This document shows, piece by piece, positions 63,613 through 64,000 of a stretch of DNA of 64,000 nt. Position 1 is the first letter of the stretch; every line of letters begins with the position of its first letter. The stretch is from Planctomycetota bacterium (GTDB lineage: Bacteria; Planctomycetota; UBA1135; GCA-002686595), in the NCBI GenBank assembly GCA_016220085.1, contig JACRIN010000008.1, positions 62,001 to 126,000 on the forward strand, read 5' to 3'. The notes below the pieces were generated by a model. That model had not been told where the DNA came from, did no database searches, and saw nothing but the letters and a program-made list of their open reading frames with translations. A program made the translations under genes and the position numbers.

Positions 63613-64000
63613 GACGCTTTCCCTTTCGCTTTCGCGCTTGCCGTGAGCTCCCCGCGCACGAGCGCGAGCACCGCGTTCGAATCGAGCCCCGCTGCGAGCG
63701 CCTCGCGCGTCGCGCTCGCGAGTCGTTCCGCGACGACGTCGTCGCGGTGGCGGCGACAGTGCGCAAGCGCGCCGCCCGCGACGAACACGCCGTCGCCGCG
63801 GCGCGCTTCGAGCACGCCCTCGAGCTCGAGCTCGCGCCACGCGCGGCTGACCGTGTTCGGATTGACGCGCACGGCCTCCGCGAGCGCGCGCACGGTCGGC
63901 AAACGCTCGCCGAGCGCGAGCCTGCCCGCCGCGACCGCCGACCGGACCTGGTCGGCGAGCTGCTCGCTCGGACTCTGCGCCGCGTGCGGATCGACCTCGA
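63609..64000 (-). CDS. YtrA-type GntR-family regulator (5' end outside window)
   Basis: At least 129 residues are visible; the N-terminus is cut by the window edge. Visible parts read PSEQLADQVRSAVAAGRLAL, LPTVRALAEAVRVNPNTVSR and a recognition-helix end RAWRELELEGVLEARRG, which match the winged-helix domain of YtrA-subfamily GntR repressors. The C-terminal tail has only about 55 residues, as expected for the small YtrA type. It probably controls the ABC genes it overlaps, by analogy with YtrA. Confidence 0.85.
   Translation of the reverse strand, partial: EVDPHAAQSPSEQLADQVRSAVAAGRLALGERLPTVRALAEAVRVNPNTVSRAWRELELEGVLEARRGDGVFVAGGALAHCRRHRDDVVAERLASATREALAAGLDSNAVLALVRGELTASAKAKGKAS

Overview
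This is a 64 kb chromosomal window from a very GC-rich bacterium, with an accessory-looking gene mix wrapped around one core energy operon. Several traits point to a planctomycete, probably a deep unclassified lineage rich in secreted proteins. They are an ECF sigma factor fused to a membrane anchor and a large ectodomain, an FG-GAP protein with a Cys/Gly-rich C-terminal domain that I associate from memory with planctomycetes, a MoxR/DUF58/VWA cluster, a sialate O-acetylesterase beside a Gfo/Idh/MocA oxidoreductase, a FkbM methyltransferase, and many secreted propeller proteins. A myxobacterium-like host cannot be excluded. I see no rRNA, tRNA, CRISPR array, prophage or transposase gene.

Layout. 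1-7 kb: a secreted Ig-plus-propeller protein, a GH38 alpha-mannosidase-like enzyme with a small SnoaL-like partner, and a divergent SBBP-repeat lipoprotein. 7.4-17.1 kb: a tightly packed MoxR-DUF58-VWA-VWA cluster with a small membrane protein, a TPR-like protein (followed by an open frame beyond its TGA) and a 1294-residue membrane-anchored protein. 17.2-23.2 kb: Gfo/Idh/MocA oxidoreductase, ribokinase-like kinase, sialate O-acetylesterase whose stop codon lies inside a 243-bp MITE-like element, then FkbM methyltransferase and a polysaccharide flippase. 23.3-28.5 kb (minus): WXXGXW protein, membrane-fused spermidine-synthase-like protein with TPRs, class V aminotransferase, thioredoxin-like protein. 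28.7-32.4 kb: PilZ protein, a methyltransferase/P-loop fusion, and a convergent TonB-dependent receptor. 32.6-46.0 kb (minus): a complete 14-subunit nuoA-N operon in the classical order, stitched by 1-4 nt overlaps and ended by a perfect 15-bp hairpin. 46.2-53.3 kb (minus): HEAT/VWA protein, five-heme cytochrome, beta-CASP metallo-beta-lactamase, and two peptidase-like secreted proteins that lack HExxH. 53.6-59 kb: a P-loop protein plus methyltransferase pair, the sigma-ectodomain fusion, and a zinc-ribbon membrane protein. 59.1-64 kb (minus): FG-GAP protein and a YtrA-type GntR/ABC ATPase/permease operon cut by the window end.

The most interesting observations are four. (1) The same methyltransferase plus P-loop module occurs twice, once fused (29107-30420) and once as neighbouring genes (53661-54958), which suggests a functional unit I cannot assign. 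(2) A 119-nt element occurs twice at about 87% identity, in each case 2 nt after a stop codon and in the sense orientation of the gene it follows. (3) The TPR-like gene at 12264 has an in-frame TGA followed by 39 open codons, a UxxC-like context and a nearby hairpin, so it may be read through or recoded. (4) A single polypeptide joins an ECF sigma factor to a large predicted extracellular region.
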